This document shows, in pieces, positions 6,893-7,226 of a stretch of 7,226 nucleotides of DNA (within the stretch, counting starts at the first letter, position 1; each line of letters begins with the position of its first letter). The notes under the pieces are model-generated. The model saw only the letters and a program-made list of their open reading frames with translations, searched no databases and had not been told where the DNA came from. The DNA is taken from assembly GCA_019237515.1 (NCBI GenBank), contig JAFAGX010000222.1, forward strand, positions 1 through 7,226, in the 5' to 3' direction. A program made the translations under genes and the position numbers. Source of the stretch: Acidobacteriaceae bacterium (GTDB lineage: Bacteria; Acidobacteriota; Terriglobia; Terriglobales; SbA1).

Positions 6893-7028
6893 AACCGTGC
6901 CAGACTGATTAAGTTCACAGGGAAATCAGACGATCGTCAGCGATTAGGAGCAGGGACGGTCTGAAGCCACAAAGTTGGCAGAGAGTTCTTCCAGGTGTGC
7001 CATGAGAGACTAAATTTGCCAAGAGAAT

Positions 7029-7049
7029 TGGCGTCCCCGACGGGCGCTA
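7029..7049. repeat. GC-rich imperfect hairpin in the leader
   Basis: Arms GCG-CCC (7031-7037, with a bulged T at 7034) and GGG-CGC (7042-7047) close a CGAC loop; a T-A pair and a G-T pair may extend the stem. On the plus strand TATTTAAAA follows, which is not a full U-tract. It may be a weak terminator for something outside the window or a chance fold. Confidence 0.25.
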
Positions 7050-7226
7050 TTTAAAAGTTCTGATTCGCCTTCGGAACTGCCTAATTAGTCATTACACATC
7101 ATGAGCCCCGCGTGCTCACTACAACAACGGCTTTAATCGTCGAACTGATCAACTGATTAAGAGTTGTCGCACCTCAGCGGTTTCATCAGCAACGAACACC
7201 ATCTGAAATCAATTATTTGCACATAA

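Larger units (their letters stand above)
6745..7226. other. non-coding leader upstream of the electron-transfer operon
   Basis: This stretch has no convincing gene on either strand. It is AT-richer than the coding part, particularly beyond 7040. It holds the CRP-type palindrome, a short palindrome ATTTGCAAAT at 6769-6778, a weak GC-rich hairpin near 7029-7049, and a pair of AACTGAT repeats at 7143-7149 and 7151-7157. I could not find a confident -35/-10 promoter pair. The operon promoter is expected between the palindrome and the ribosome site. No end of an upstream gene can be identified with confidence. Confidence 0.7.

Noticed and set aside
6884..6905. Possible sigma-54 promoter on the minus strand (TGGCACG match for the -24 element)
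   Set aside because: The -12 element should contain GC at the fixed spacing, but the sequence reads GTGA there; the match is half only and overlaps the CRP-type site.
6745..6918. 58-residue N-terminal extension of the porin-cytochrome frame
   Set aside because: It has no ribosome site, overlaps the CRP-type operator and would put the signal peptide in the middle of the protein. The start at 6744 has AAAGGAG.
6674..6964. Plus-strand open frame of 96 codons across the leader
   Set aside because: It overlaps the signal-peptide coding region antisense, lacks a ribosome site and has no recognisable features.
7056..7078. AGTTC/GAACT inverted repeat followed by TTTT on the minus strand, as a terminator of an upstream gene
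   Set aside because: The stem is only five pairs with a 13-nt loop, and no upstream gene end is visible in the window.

Overview
The window is a single-strand gene cluster. Seven genes, all on the minus strand, read from right to left and fill about 1-6744. The remaining 480 or so bases at the right end are a non-coding leader. The cell is Gram-negative: there is an outer-membrane beta-barrel protein, Sec and Tat signal peptides, and periplasmic c-type cytochromes. The composition is moderately GC-rich. The split cytochrome b (b6-like subunit plus a long subunit IV), the Rieske gene and the multiheme cytochrome c are typical of Acidobacteriota and some related deep phyla. I favour Acidobacteriota, but this is an inference from gene style and was not tested by a search.

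In order of transcription: (1) 6744-5386, an outer-membrane protein with one N-terminal haem motif joined to a beta-barrel, resembling the Cyc2 porin-cytochrome family; (2) 5335-4754, a secreted cupredoxin with complete copper ligands; (3) 4757-2709, a large GltD-like FAD/NAD(P)H oxidoreductase with a two-cluster ferredoxin tail; (4) 2698-2213, a Tat-exported Rieske protein; (5) 2210-1446, a b6-type cytochrome b; (6) 1449-745, cytochrome b subunit IV; (7) 744 to beyond base 1, a cytochrome c with at least four haems. Genes 2 to 7 overlap or are separated by no more than 10 nt, and genes 1 and 2 by 50 nt without a visible terminator, so one operon is likely. A perfect CRP-type palindrome (TGTGA-N6-TCACA) lies about 130 bp upstream of gene 1.

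Read as a pathway, the operon spans the whole envelope: an outer-membrane haem entry or exit point, a periplasmic copper carrier, a multiheme cytochrome c, a quinone-reactive Rieske/cytochrome b complex, and a cytoplasmic flavo-iron-sulfur protein that should bind NAD(P)H. The components are consistent with uphill electron transfer from an extracellular or high-potential donor (as in Fe(II) oxidisers) through the quinone pool to NAD(P)+, or with the reverse direction, sending electrons outward. The sequence does not settle the direction or the donor. This organisation is the most interesting feature of the window.
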